Shown here: piece after piece, positions 40,099 through 49,288 of the stretch
How positions within the stretch are numbered: position 1 is the stretch's first letter
How the letters are laid out: each line of letters opens with the position of its first letter
From: Dechloromonas sp. UBA6271
GTDB lineage: Bacteria; Pseudomonadota; Gammaproteobacteria; Burkholderiales; Rhodocyclaceae
Direction: 5' to 3'
Length of the DNA: 64,000 nucleotides
NCBI GenBank assembly: GCA_002440665.1
Contig: DJUX01000038.1
Location: forward strand, 1 to 64,000
Program-made: the position numbers and the translations under genes
The notes under the pieces: generated by a model
What the model was told of the DNA's origin: nothing
Databases searched by the model: none
The model's input: only the letters and a program-made list of their open reading frames with translations

Positions 40099-40998
40099 TT
40101 ACTTCTTGGCAGCAGCAGCGGCAGCCTGGGCGGCCACTTCGGCGGCGAAATCATCGACCTTCTTCTCGATGCCTTCACCCACCACGAACAGCGTGAAGGC
40201 AGCGACGGAAGCGCCCTTGGCCTTTAGCAGTTGCTCGATGGTTTGCTTGCCGTCTTCGGCCTTGACGAAAACCTGACCGAGCAGGGTGACGTCCTTCAGA
40301 TACTTCTGCACCGTACCTTCGGCGATCTTTTCCAGCATCGCTTCCGGCTTGCCGGCTTCGCGTGCTTTCTCGATGGCGATGCGGCGCTCGGTATCGAGCA
40401 GTTCGGCCGACACGCCGGAGGCATCCAGAGACTTCGGCTTGGAGGCAGCGATGTGCATCGCCAGATCCTTGCCCAGTTGCTCGTCGCCACCAATGACGTC
40501 GATCACGACGCCAATCTTGGAACCGCCGTGAACATAGGAAGTCAGCTTGCCCTGGGCTTCGAAACGGGCGAAGCGGCGGATCGACATGTTTTCGCCGATC
40601 TTGCCGACCAGTGCGGAGCGGGTCGACTCGACGGTACCCTCGCCCATCGGCAGCGCAGACAGCGCAGCGACGTCGGCCGGATTCCTCGTGGCGACCAGTT
40701 CGGCACAGCCCTTCGAGAGCGCGATGAATTCGTCGTTCTTGGCCACGAAGTCGGTTTCGCTATTGACTTCGACCATGGCGCCGAGCTTGCCGTCGCCGGA
40801 AATGAACAGACCGACCACGCCTTCGGCCGCGATGCGGGCAGCGGCCTTGGAGGCCTTGTTGCCGAGCTTGACGCGGAGGATTTCCTCGGCCTTGACCATG
40901 TCGCCATCGGCTTCGGTCAGCGCCTTCTTGCATTCCATCATGGGTGCGTCGGTCTTGCCGCGCAGTTCTGCCACCATGCCTGCGGTAATTGCCGCCAT
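40099..40998 (-). CDS. tsf: Elongation factor Ts
   Basis: Nucleotide exchange factor for EF-Tu. The 299-residue protein has the N-terminal UBA-like domain (VAELRGKTDAPMMECKKALT, containing the conserved TGAGMMDCKKAL-type motif in the form TDAPMMECKKAL) and the dimerisation core with TDFVAKNDEF. GGAG lies upstream of ATG 40998. It follows rpsB by 57 bp. Confidence 0.96.
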   Translation of the reverse strand: MAAITAGMVAELRGKTDAPMMECKKALTEADGDMVKAEEILRVKLGNKASKAAARIAAEGVVGLFISGDGKLGAMVEVNSETDFVAKNDEFIALSKGCAELVATRNPADVAALSALPMGEGTVESTRSALVGKIGENMSIRRFARFEAQGKLTSYVHGGSKIGVVIDVIGGDEQLGKDLAMHIAASKPKSLDASGVSAELLDTERRIAIEKAREAGKPEAMLEKIAEGTVQKYLKDVTLLGQVFVKAEDGKQTIEQLLKAKGASVAAFTLFVVGEGIEKKVDDFAAEVAAQAAAAAAKK

Positions 40999-41055
40999 AC
41001 TTAAATCTCCTGAGCTTATAAAACAGGCGGGGCCTGCAGCCCCGCCGTTACCACC

Positions 41056-41805
41056 TTATTGCGCTGCTTCTTCCTGGACTTCGACGAACTCTTCGTCACC
41101 ACCGGCGGCGACGATTTCCTGGACGACCTGGCTGCGGCCTTCGAGGATGGCATCGGCCACGCCGCGGGCGTAGAGCTGGATGGCACGGGAGGAGTCGTCA
41201 TTACCCGGGATCACGTAAGCGACACCATCCGGGGAGTGGTTGGTATCGACCACGCCGATGACCGGGATGCCCAGCTTTTCGGCTTCGGTGATGGCGATCT
41301 TGTGGTAGCCGACGTCGATGACGAAGATGGCGTCCGGCAGGCCGGCCATATCCTTGATGCCGCCGATGGACTTCTGCAGCTTTTCCAGTTCGCGACGGAA
41401 GGTCAGCGCTTCCTTCTTCGGCATGCGCTCGAGTTCGCCGGCTTCAACGGCCACTTCCATGTCCTTCAGACGCTTGATCGAGGTCTTGACCGTCTTGAAG
41501 TTGGTCAGCATGCCGCCCAGCCAGCGCTGGTCGACGAATGGGGCGCCGGCGCGCAGCGCTTCTTCGCCGATGATTTCGCGAGCCTGACGCTTGGTACCGA
41601 CGAACAGGATATTGCCGCGGTTGGAAGACAGCTTCTTCACGAAGGCCATGGCTTCGTTGTACTTGGCCAGGGTCTTTTCGAGGTTGACGATGTGAATCTT
41701 GTTGCGGGCGCCGAAGATGTACGGGGCCATCTTGGGGGACCAGAAACGGGTCTGGTGGCCGAAGTGCACGCCGGCCTCCAGCATTTGACGCATGGTTACG
41801 GACAT
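41056..41805 (-). CDS. rpsB: 30S ribosomal protein S2
   Basis: A 249-residue S2 protein: MRQMLEAGVHFGHQTRFWSP at the start, VGTKRQAREIIGEEALRAGA, WLGGMLTNFKTVKTSIKRL and IGVVDTNHSPDGVAYVIPGN. AAGGAG precedes the ATG by eight nucleotides. First gene of the rpsB-tsf-pyrH-frr unit, preceded by an extended -10 promoter and a structured leader. Confidence 0.97.
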   Translation of the reverse strand: MSVTMRQMLEAGVHFGHQTRFWSPKMAPYIFGARNKIHIVNLEKTLAKYNEAMAFVKKLSSNRGNILFVGTKRQAREIIGEEALRAGAPFVDQRWLGGMLTNFKTVKTSIKRLKDMEVAVEAGELERMPKKEALTFRRELEKLQKSIGGIKDMAGLPDAIFVIDVGYHKIAITEAEKLGIPVIGVVDTNHSPDGVAYVIPGNDDSSRAIQLYARGVADAILEGRSQVVQEIVAAGGDEEFVEVQEEAAQ

Positions 41806-41970
41806 AGTGAAACTCCTTTAAGGGTTGAACCTCCACCCGCCAGAAACGCCCGCCATTCTTGAATTCTGGCGGACACCCTTAATCGGCGGATGTGTGGATT
41901 GATTGCACACACCACGTGCGCAACCGTTTTCTCGAGACTTTCGGCTCGGAAAAACCTTCGAATTATAGCA
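41806..41970 (-). promoter_or_regulatory. rpsB promoter and structured leader
   Basis: On the minus strand an extended -10 box TGCTATAAT lies at 41970-41962; no strong -35 box is seen. The roughly 155-nt leader can form two exclusive hairpins: CCGCCAG (41872-41866) can pair with TGGCGG (41855-41850), or the same 5' arm with CTGGCGG (41843-41837). The latter is about 30 nt from the rpsB ATG. S2 autoregulation at the leader is known in enterobacteria; its operation here is inferred. Confidence 0.5.
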
Positions 41971-41993
41971 TCGTCAAGCCAGCCAAATAAAGC

Positions 41994-42905
41994 TCAATAG
42001 CCATTCTGTTTGAGCGAGAGCAATTGCAGCATGCGCGCCAGGTAAGGCTCCCAATCAGGCATCTGCAAGCCGAAATCGCATTCCAGCCGTGTGCAGTCGA
42101 GCCGCGAATTGGCCGGGCGCACCGCGGCCGTCGGATATTCGCTGCCCGGTATGCCAATGATCGCCGCGGGCTTCAGCCGCAGATCGAAGCCCGGCACCGC
42201 ACGGGCTCGCTCGACAATGGTGCAGGCAAATTCGTGCCAACTGACCGGTCGACCGCAACAGAGGTGGTAAAGCCGCTGCTCTTCACGGTTCATCGCCTGC
42301 CCCTGGCGCAGCAGGGCGAGCGCGACGCCGGTCACCGTCGCGATCATGGCCGCCGGCGTCGGCGAGCCGATCTGATCCGTGACCACGTTCAGCGTTTCCT
42401 TCTCCCGCGCCAGCCGCAGGATGGTTTTGACGAAATTTCCGCCGCGCGCGCCGAAAACCCAACTCGTCCTGAATATGACCGATTTCGCGCCGGATGCGCG
42501 GATCGCATCTTCGCCGGCAAGTTTTGTACGGCCGTAGACGCTCTGCGGGTTGGTCGGATCGCTCTCGAGGTAGGGTTCGGTCTTGCAACCGTCGTACACA
42601 TAGTCGGTCGAATAGTGAATCAGCAGCGCCCCCAGTCGTGCCACTTCTTCCGCCAGCACACCCGGCGCCTCGCCGTTGATGCGCATGACCAGTTCCGCCT
42701 CGGATTCGGCCCGATCGACCGCGGTATAGGCCGACGCATTGACGATGACTGCCGGTTTCAACTGCCTGACCAGGGAACGCAATCGATCGAGGTCGGTCAG
42801 ATCGCACTCGGAACGCCCGCAGGCGATCACCTCGCCATGCGGTGCCAGGGAACGTTGCAGTTGCCAGCCGACCTGACCGTCCTTGCCGATAAGAAGAATG
42901 CTCAT
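41994..42905 (-). CDS. rfbD: dTDP-4-dehydrorhamnose reductase
   Basis: Final step of dTDP-L-rhamnose synthesis for O-antigen or exopolysaccharide. The 303-residue short-chain dehydrogenase has ILLIGKDGQVGWQLQ (NADPH binding), the catalytic region STDYVYDG ... YGRTKLAGE with the YxxxK pair, and WVFGARGGNFV. It stands apart from rfbA/B/C, which are not in the window, and is divergent from map. Confidence 0.92.
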   Translation of the reverse strand: MSILLIGKDGQVGWQLQRSLAPHGEVIACGRSECDLTDLDRLRSLVRQLKPAVIVNASAYTAVDRAESEAELVMRINGEAPGVLAEEVARLGALLIHYSTDYVYDGCKTEPYLESDPTNPQSVYGRTKLAGEDAIRASGAKSVIFRTSWVFGARGGNFVKTILRLAREKETLNVVTDQIGSPTPAAMIATVTGVALALLRQGQAMNREEQRLYHLCCGRPVSWHEFACTIVERARAVPGFDLRLKPAAIIGIPGSEYPTAAVRPANSRLDCTRLECDFGLQMPDWEPYLARMLQLLSLKQNGY

Positions 42906-43026
42906 CGCCTAACCGTGAGAGTGCACATTTTGTAATTATGCCATCCGTTTCGCGGCCCGGTTTTGAGAAACAGATGCCATCCTTTATCCTTTACACCTTC
43001 CCAACCGTACAGCTATCCGTCCATTT

Positions 43027-43827
43027 ATGAGCATTTCCATCAAGACGCCCGAAGAAATCGAAAAAATGCGCGTCGCCGGACGCCTTGCTGGCGAAGTTCT
43101 CGACTACATCGAGCCTTTCGTCAAGGCCGGTGTCACCACCGACGAAATCGACCGCCTCTGCCACGACTACACCGTCAATGTTCTGGGTGCCATTTCGGCG
43201 CCGCTGAATTACGCCCCTTCCGGCTACGACCCCTACCCCAAATCGATCTGTACCTCGGTCAATCACCAGGTCTGCCATGGCGTGCCGGGCGACCGCGTGC
43301 TGAAGAACGGCGACATCATCAATCTCGACGTCACCCCGATCAAGGATGGCTACCACGGGGACACCAGCCGGATGTACCTGATCGGCGAAACATCCATCCA
43401 GGCCAAACGCCTGTGCGAAATCACCTTCGAATGCATGTGGCTGGGCATTTCCGTGGTGCGCCCCGGCGGCCACATCGGCGATATCGGCGCCATCATCCAG
43501 AAGCATGCGGAAAAGAATGGCTACTCGGTGGTGCGCGAGTTCTGCGGCCACGGCATCGGCGCCAAGTTCCACGAGGATCCGCAAGTGACACACTATGGCA
43601 AGGCTGGCACCGGACCGAAAATGGAACCCGGCATGATCTTCACCATCGAGCCGATGATCAACGCCGGCAAGGCCGCCATTCGTGAACTCGCCGATGGCTG
43701 GACTATCGTCACCAAGGATCACAGCCTCTCAGCACAATGGGAACACACGATCCTGGTTACCGAAACCGGCTACGAAGTGCTGACCATGTCCGCCGGTTGC
43801 CGTCCCAAACCCGACTGGATTGCCTGA
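43027..43827 (+). CDS. map: Methionine aminopeptidase, type I
   Basis: Removes the N-terminal methionine from new proteins. The 266-residue protein has the five metal ligands in LDVTPIKDGYHGDTSRMY (two Asp), CGHGIG (His), FTIEPM (Glu) and AQWEHTILVT (Glu). It is divergent from the rpsB side, with the stop overlapping the glnD start (TGATG). The map-glnD arrangement next to rpsB is conserved in proteobacteria. Confidence 0.96.
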   Translation: MSISIKTPEEIEKMRVAGRLAGEVLDYIEPFVKAGVTTDEIDRLCHDYTVNVLGAISAPLNYAPSGYDPYPKSICTSVNHQVCHGVPGDRVLKNGDIINLDVTPIKDGYHGDTSRMYLIGETSIQAKRLCEITFECMWLGISVVRPGGHIGDIGAIIQKHAEKNGYSVVREFCGHGIGAKFHEDPQVTHYGKAGTGPKMEPGMIFTIEPMINAGKAAIRELADGWTIVTKDHSLSAQWEHTILVTETGYEVLTMSAGCRPKPDWIA

Positions 43828-46385
43828 TGGACATCGATGTTGCCGCACTGCGCAATGAAATCCGGGCCAGACAGCAAAGCCTGCGCGAAGCCTATGCACT
43901 CGACAACAATGCGCAGGCCCTGCTCAGGAATCGCTGCCAGAAGGTCGATATCGTCCTCACCAAGCTGTGGGCCGGCCTCGGCTTTCCCGCCACCCTGGCG
44001 CTAGCAGCGGTCGGCGGTTACGGGCGCGGCGAACTCTACCCGGCCTCCGACATCGACCTGTTGATCCTGCTGCCGCAGGAACCCGATCCAGCCCTGCAGG
44101 AGCGCCTGGAAAAACTGATCGGGCATTTCTGGGACATCGGCCTCGAAATCGGCCACAGCGTCCGGACGATTCAGGAATGTCTGAACGAAGCCGCCAGCGA
44201 CATCACCGTTCAGACCGCCCTGCTCGAAGCCCGCCTGCTGACCGGCAACAAGAAGCTTTTCGCCACCTTCGAGAAGCGGTTGCGCGGCAACCTCGACCCG
44301 CTCGTCTTTTTCGAGCGCAAGCGACTGGAGCAGCAGGAGCGGCACCTGCGCTTCAACGAAACCCCTTACAGCCTGGAGCCCAACTTCAAGGAAGCGCCAG
44401 GTGGGCTGCGCGACCTGCAGGTCATTTTCTGGGTGGCGCAGGCCGCCGGCTACGGCAAGACCTGGGACGAGCTGGCGAAAAACGGCATCCTGTCCAAGGA
44501 AGGACTGGAGGAAGCCCGCCGCTGCGAGGAATACCTGCAGCATCTGCGCATTCGTTTGCACCTGATGCTCGGGCGGCGCGAGGATCGCCTGCTGTTCGAC
44601 TACCAGAATACGCTCGCCACCCAGTACGGTCTCGAGTCGACCCCGGCCAAGCGCGCTTCGGAACAGCTGATGCAAGGCTACTACCGCAATGCCAAGGCAA
44701 TCACGCTGCTGAACACGATCCTGCTGCAGAACATCGGCGCCGCCCTGTCGCCCGAAGACGAACAACTGCCGCAACCGATCGATGATTACTTCCAGTCGGT
44801 CGGCGGTCTGCTGGATGTTTGCGACGAGACCGTTTTCCATCGACAGCCGGCACTCATTCTCGACAGCTTCCTGATCATGCAGGAAAACCACGACCTGCAC
44901 GGAATGACCGCACGCACCCTGCGCGCGCTCTGGCATGCACGCGACCTCATCACCCCGGAATTTCGCGCCCAAGCTGAAAATCGCGCGGCCTTCATCAAGC
45001 TCCTCCAGAGCGAGCGCGGCATCATTCACGAGTTCCGCCGCCTGAACCAGCTCGATATCCTCGGCGCCTATCTGCCGGCATTCGGGCGCATCGTCGGCCA
45101 GATGCAGCACGACCTGTTTCATGTTTATACGGTCGATCAGCACATCCTGCAGGTTCTGCGCAACCTCAGGCGCTTCACGATGACGGAGTTCGCCCACGAG
45201 TACCCGCTCTGTGCCCGCGCCATGACCGAATTCGAACGCCCCTGGCTGCTTTACGTGGCGGCGCTCTTTCACGACATCGCCAAGGGCCGCGGCGGCGATC
45301 ATTCGGAACTCGGCACGGTCGACGCGCAAACCTTCTGCGAAGACCATGAACTCTCCGCCGAGGATACCGAGTTGGTCGTCTGGCTGGTTCGTCACCACCT
45401 GATCATGTCGCAGGTCGCCCAGAAGGAAGACCTCTCCAACCCCGACGTGATTGCCGCCTTCAGCCGCCTGGTCGGCGACACCCGCCACCTGACCGCCCTC
45501 TACCTGCTGACCCACGCCGACATTCGCGGCACCAGCCCGAAGGTGTGGAACCAGTGGAAGGGCAAGCTGATGGCCGACCTCTACTACCTGACGCAGGAGC
45601 ATCTCGGCCGGGATAACCAGCCGGCACCGCACGGCATCATCGCCGAGCGACAGGCCGAGGCCATGCGCCTGCTGCGCTACTTCGCGCTGTCGGACACGGT
45701 GCACGAACGCCTCTGGAAACAGCTCGACACCGTCTATTTCCTCCGTCACTCCGCCGAGGAAATCGCCTGGCACACACGCTCGCTGCATTACCGCATCTTC
45801 AACGACCAGCCGGTCGTCCGTGCCCGCCCGTATCAGGACGGCGAAGGCCTGCAGGTCATGGTCTACACGAAGGATCAGCCCGATCTGTTCGCCCGCATCG
45901 TCGGCTTCTTTGCCCGTTCCGGCTACAGCATCGTCGATGCCAAGATCCACACGACGGCGCACGGCTATGCGCTCGACAGCTTCGTCGTGCTCGATGTCGC
46001 GCAGCGCCACAACGACCGCGAAATGGTTCCCTACGTCGAACATGAACTGACCGACCGGCTGGTCCGGCAGACGCCGCCGGAAGCCCCCTCTTCCGGCCGC
46101 CTGTCGCGTCAGGTCAAGCACTTCCCGATCAAGGCCGAGGCCGAGATCCGGCCCGACGACAAGGGCGCCCACTTTGTCCTGATGCTGACTGCCGCCGACC
46201 GCCCCGGGCTGCTGTACACGGTGGCTACCACCATTGCCGAACACGGCGCCAACCTGCACACGGCCAAGATCACCACGCTCGGCGAACGCGCGGAGGACGT
46301 CTTCCTGATCAGCGGCGGCGACCTGCGCCAGAGCACCCGGCGCATCGAGCTCGAAACCGAGCTGATGGATCGCCTGAAGGTTTAG
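43827..46385 (+). CDS. glnD: Bifunctional uridylyltransferase/uridylyl-removing enzyme GlnD
   Basis: Nitrogen sensor that uridylylates and deuridylylates PII proteins in response to glutamine. The 852-residue protein has the nucleotidyltransferase motif GGYGRGELYPASDID (63-77), the HD hydrolase domain ALFHDIAKGRGGDHSELG (His 482, Asp 483) and two C-terminal ACT domains (about 680-760 and 785-852; VMVYTKDQPDLFARIVGFFA and LMLTAADRPGLLYTVATTIA). The start at 43827 overlaps the map stop. Confidence 0.96.
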   Translation: MDIDVAALRNEIRARQQSLREAYALDNNAQALLRNRCQKVDIVLTKLWAGLGFPATLALAAVGGYGRGELYPASDIDLLILLPQEPDPALQERLEKLIGHFWDIGLEIGHSVRTIQECLNEAASDITVQTALLEARLLTGNKKLFATFEKRLRGNLDPLVFFERKRLEQQERHLRFNETPYSLEPNFKEAPGGLRDLQVIFWVAQAAGYGKTWDELAKNGILSKEGLEEARRCEEYLQHLRIRLHLMLGRREDRLLFDYQNTLATQYGLESTPAKRASEQLMQGYYRNAKAITLLNTILLQNIGAALSPEDEQLPQPIDDYFQSVGGLLDVCDETVFHRQPALILDSFLIMQENHDLHGMTARTLRALWHARDLITPEFRAQAENRAAFIKLLQSERGIIHEFRRLNQLDILGAYLPAFGRIVGQMQHDLFHVYTVDQHILQVLRNLRRFTMTEFAHEYPLCARAMTEFERPWLLYVAALFHDIAKGRGGDHSELGTVDAQTFCEDHELSAEDTELVVWLVRHHLIMSQVAQKEDLSNPDVIAAFSRLVGDTRHLTALYLLTHADIRGTSPKVWNQWKGKLMADLYYLTQEHLGRDNQPAPHGIIAERQAEAMRLLRYFALSDTVHERLWKQLDTVYFLRHSAEEIAWHTRSLHYRIFNDQPVVRARPYQDGEGLQVMVYTKDQPDLFARIVGFFARSGYSIVDAKIHTTAHGYALDSFVVLDVAQRHNDREMVPYVEHELTDRLVRQTPPEAPSSGRLSRQVKHFPIKAEAEIRPDDKGAHFVLMLTAADRPGLLYTVATTIAEHGANLHTAKITTLGERAEDVFLISGGDLRQSTRRIELETELMDRLKV

Positions 46386-46391
46386 TCAGGC

Positions 46392-47162
46392 CTAGACCGA
46401 CATCCCCATCGGCGGGCAACCGTTCTGGCAGCCGACGAGTTTCTCGATCACTGCCCGCACACGGCCCATGGCTTCCTGCAGAACGTGTTCGAGGCTCTCG
46501 AAATGGATGCCGTTGGCACTGTCGCCGCGCCCTGCAGCGTGGTTGGCGACGACGCTGATGGCGGCATAAGGCAAACCTAGTTCGCGGGCCAGCACTGCTT
46601 CCGGCATCCCGGTCATGCCAACGATATCGGCGCCGTCGCGTTCGAGTCGGTTGATCTCGGCAGCCGTCTCAAGGCGCGGCCCCTGTGTCGCCGCATAGAC
46701 GCTACCGACTTTCATCTCGATCCCGAGCGCCACGCCGGCTTCGCGGATCCGGTCGCGCAGGCCACGGTCGTAGGGTTCGGTGAAGTCGACGTGGGTCACG
46801 GGCGTCCCGTTACCGTCGAAGTAGGTCGCCTTGCGGCCCGAGGTGTAGTCGATAATCTGGTCGGGAATGACGATGTCACCCGGCTGCAGGTCCCCCCGTA
46901 TACCACCGACCGAGGCCACCGAAATGACGCCGGTCGCCTTGTGATGATGCAGCGCCCAGAGGTTGGCCCGGTAATTGACCATATGGGGCGGGATGGTGTG
47001 TCCATAACCATGGCGCGGCAGGAACATCGCCGGCTTGCCGCAGATCTGCCCGAAGACCAGCGCGCCGGAAGGCTCGCCGTAGGGCGTCCGTACCACTTCC
47101 CGGTGCGAAACGTCGAGGTTGGACAGCGTGGTCAGCCCGCTGCCGCCAATGATTGCCAGCAT
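46392..47162 (-). CDS. mtnP: S-methyl-5'-thioadenosine/thioinosine phosphorylase
   Basis: Purine nucleoside phosphorylase of the MTAP family, recycling the by-product of polyamine synthesis. The 256-residue protein begins MLAIIGGSGLT, with FLPRHGYGHTIPPHMVNYRA (phosphate site) and DIVGMTGMPEAVLARELGLP. Family members in related bacteria prefer methylthioinosine. The two His in PRHGYGH and the MTGMPEA substrate loop are conserved, but substrate choice cannot be read with confidence. Convergent with glnD with a 6-bp gap. Confidence 0.9.
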   Translation of the reverse strand: MLAIIGGSGLTTLSNLDVSHREVVRTPYGEPSGALVFGQICGKPAMFLPRHGYGHTIPPHMVNYRANLWALHHHKATGVISVASVGGIRGDLQPGDIVIPDQIIDYTSGRKATYFDGNGTPVTHVDFTEPYDRGLRDRIREAGVALGIEMKVGSVYAATQGPRLETAAEINRLERDGADIVGMTGMPEAVLARELGLPYAAISVVANHAAGRGDSANGIHFESLEHVLQEAMGRVRAVIEKLVGCQNGCPPMGMSV

Positions 47163-47870
47163 TCAGTTCTTCCTTTCGGCCATCAGCGAGGCCAGTGTCG
47201 GGACGACGCCCTTGAGCGACGGATACGCCCGCCGCAGTTGCGCCATTTCCAGCACACTGCCTTCCAGTTTGCGATACAGGGCGTTGCCGCGTTGGGCGCT
47301 GAAGGGCAGATCGCGCAGGGTCTTGCCCAGATGATAATTGACCAGCGTATCCCGGCCGATGTCCTTGGCCTGCCAGGGAATCGCAGTACGATCGACCAGA
47401 TGCAGCCAGCGCACCGAAGGCAAGGCTGCCGCCAGTTCCGCCACCTGCCGATGGACGGCCTCGCGATAGGCGACGACCGCCTTGCCGCCATCGCCGGCCG
47501 CCGCACCTGTCGTATCAGCGGGTGCTCCTATCAGCCAGCAGACGACCGTATCAGGTGCGAAGATTGCGATCGCGGCTTGCTGTTCCGCAGCAAGGGCCGC
47601 AATATCGGCCTGAATAAAGGTCACGCCGTTGTCTGCATCGCCCAATCGTTCGCGAGTTGCGGCAAGACACTCCGGCAGTGTGTCGATCGCCAGCACCGCC
47701 AGTCCGCGCCCAACCAGTGCCTGGGTGCCGAAGCCGAGGCCGCAGCCGATTTCGAGTACACGTTGACCAGGCACCTGCGCAGCCATCCATTCGTAGTCGC
47801 CGCGCCGCGCGTAGGACTCGCCCTCATTTTTCCAATAGGCGAGAAACTCGACGACCGTGGCGCCGCTCAT
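47163..47870 (-). CDS. Class I SAM-dependent methyltransferase
   Basis: A 235-residue protein with a Rossmann SAM-binding motif VLEIGCGLGFGTQALVGRGL (motif I) followed by VLAIDTLPECLAATRERL. Substrate unknown. It starts at ATG 47870 overlapping the hpt stop by ATGA; the longer upstream frame is hpt out of frame. It lies between hpt and mtnP, so a link with purine salvage is possible but not shown. Confidence 0.8.
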   Translation of the reverse strand: MSGATVVEFLAYWKNEGESYARRGDYEWMAAQVPGQRVLEIGCGLGFGTQALVGRGLAVLAIDTLPECLAATRERLGDADNGVTFIQADIAALAAEQQAAIAIFAPDTVVCWLIGAPADTTGAAAGDGGKAVVAYREAVHRQVAELAAALPSVRWLHLVDRTAIPWQAKDIGRDTLVNYHLGKTLRDLPFSAQRGNALYRKLEGSVLEMAQLRRAYPSLKGVVPTLASLMAERKN

Positions 47871-48418
47871 TCGTCCTTTTCCTGCATTGCGTAGATCGCC
47901 GGCAGGTTGCGCCAGGCGCCGCCGGCATCCATGCCGTAGCCGAAGACGAAACGGTCGGGTACGGTCAACCCGACAAAATCGGCCAAAACCGGCTTTTGCT
48001 TGCCGTTCAGCTTGTCGGCGAAAACCGCCAGCAGCACCTCGGCGGCGCCAAGGCGTTTCAGACTCTCCTTGACTGCAGCCAGCGTGACGCCCTCGTCGAG
48101 GATGTCGTCCACGACGAGGACAGTGCGGTCCTTGACCGATATCCACGGTGCACTGCGCCAGGAAATCTTGCCGCCCTGGGTTTCCGCCCCATAGCGCGTG
48201 GCATGGAGATAGTCGAAATCCAGCGGAAAATCGAGCTTCGGGAGCAGTTGACCGCAGAAGATCACACCGCCGGCCATTACGCACAGCACCAGCGGATTCC
48301 GGTCGGCAAGTTGCGCGCGAATCCGTCCCGCAACGCCATCCAGCGCCATCTGGACGGCGGTGGCCGAGTGGATCAGCTCGGCTCCAGCCAGCAGCGCGCG
48401 CGCTTCCTCCTGTTTCAC
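47867..48418 (-). CDS. hpt: Hypoxanthine-guanine phosphoribosyltransferase
   Basis: Salvages hypoxanthine and guanine with PRPP. The 183-residue protein has the PRPP motif VLVVDDILDEGVTL and the phosphate loop VMAGGVIFCGQLL. The start is GTG at 48418 directly after the galU stop. In this family the product HGPRT is also annotated as hypoxanthine-guanine phosphoribosyltransferase without a signal peptide, as seen here. Confidence 0.92.
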   Translation of the reverse strand: MKQEEARALLAGAELIHSATAVQMALDGVAGRIRAQLADRNPLVLCVMAGGVIFCGQLLPKLDFPLDFDYLHATRYGAETQGGKISWRSAPWISVKDRTVLVVDDILDEGVTLAAVKESLKRLGAAEVLLAVFADKLNGKQKPVLADFVGLTVPDRFVFGYGMDAGGAWRNLPAIYAMQEKDE

Positions 48419-49288
48419 TCAGGCCCCCAGCGACTTCAGATAGGCATCGAAAGCCGGCCCGACTTCCGGGTGGCGCTGGCCAAAGACGACGGTCGCCTGC
48501 AGGTAGCCGAGCTTGGAGCCGCAGTCGTAACGGGTGCCGGCGTAACGGTAGGCCAGCACCTGTTCTTCGCTGAGCAGCGAGGCGATGCCGTCGGTGAGCT
48601 GGATCTCGCCGCCAGCCCCGGGCTTGACGTTTTCCAGATGGTGGAAAATGCGCGGCGTCAGGATATAGCGGCCGACGACCGCCAGCGTCGACGGCGCATC
48701 ATCCGGCTTCGGCTTCTCGACGATGGCGCCGACCTGTTCCACCCGGTCGGCCACCTTGCGCGCATCGACGATGCCGTAGCTCCTGGTGTCGGCGCGCGGC
48801 ACATCCTGTACGCCGAGCACGGAGCAACGGTAATAGTCGTAGGTATCGGTCATCTGCTTCATCACCGGCGGCTGGCCGTCGAGCAGGTCGTCGGCGAGCA
48901 GGACAGCGAACGGTTCGTCGCCGATCACCGGCTTGGCGCAGAGCACCGCATGGCCGAGACCAAGCGCTTCGGCCTGGCGGATGTAGATGCAGTTGATGTT
49001 CTTGGGAATCATGTTGCGCACGAAGTCGAGCAATTCGTCCTTGCCGCGCGCGTGCAACTCGCTTTCCAGTTCGTAGGCTTTGTCGAAATGGTCTTCGATC
49101 GAGCGTTTGGAACGGCCGGTCACGAAGACCATGTCGGTGATACCGGCAGCCACCGCTTCCTCGACGGCGAACTGGATCAATGGCTTGTCGACGATGGGCA
49201 GCATTTCCTTCGGGCTGGCCTTGGTCGCCGGCAGAAATCGGGTGCCCATGCCGGCCACCGGAAAGACTGCTTTTCTGACTTTCTTCAT
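48419..49288 (-). CDS. galU: UTP-glucose-1-phosphate uridylyltransferase
   Basis: Makes UDP-glucose for LPS core, exopolysaccharide and trehalose pathways. The 289-residue protein has the nucleotidyltransferase motif AVFPVAGMGTRFLPATKASP and the uridine region ALGLGHAVLCAKPVIGDEPF with VLLADDLLD. It follows ligA with a TAATG overlap. Confidence 0.95.
   Translation of the reverse strand: MKKVRKAVFPVAGMGTRFLPATKASPKEMLPIVDKPLIQFAVEEAVAAGITDMVFVTGRSKRSIEDHFDKAYELESELHARGKDELLDFVRNMIPKNINCIYIRQAEALGLGHAVLCAKPVIGDEPFAVLLADDLLDGQPPVMKQMTDTYDYYRCSVLGVQDVPRADTRSYGIVDARKVADRVEQVGAIVEKPKPDDAPSTLAVVGRYILTPRIFHHLENVKPGAGGEIQLTDGIASLLSEEQVLAYRYAGTRYDCGSKLGYLQATVVFGQRHPEVGPAFDAYLKSLGA

Noticed and set aside
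42240..42262. GGTCGACCGCAACAG in rfbD, and similar strings in rseP, zipA and lpxD
   Set aside because: They share only the palindromic core and not the A-rich tail; such cores arise from Val-Asp-Arg codons in GC-rich genes.
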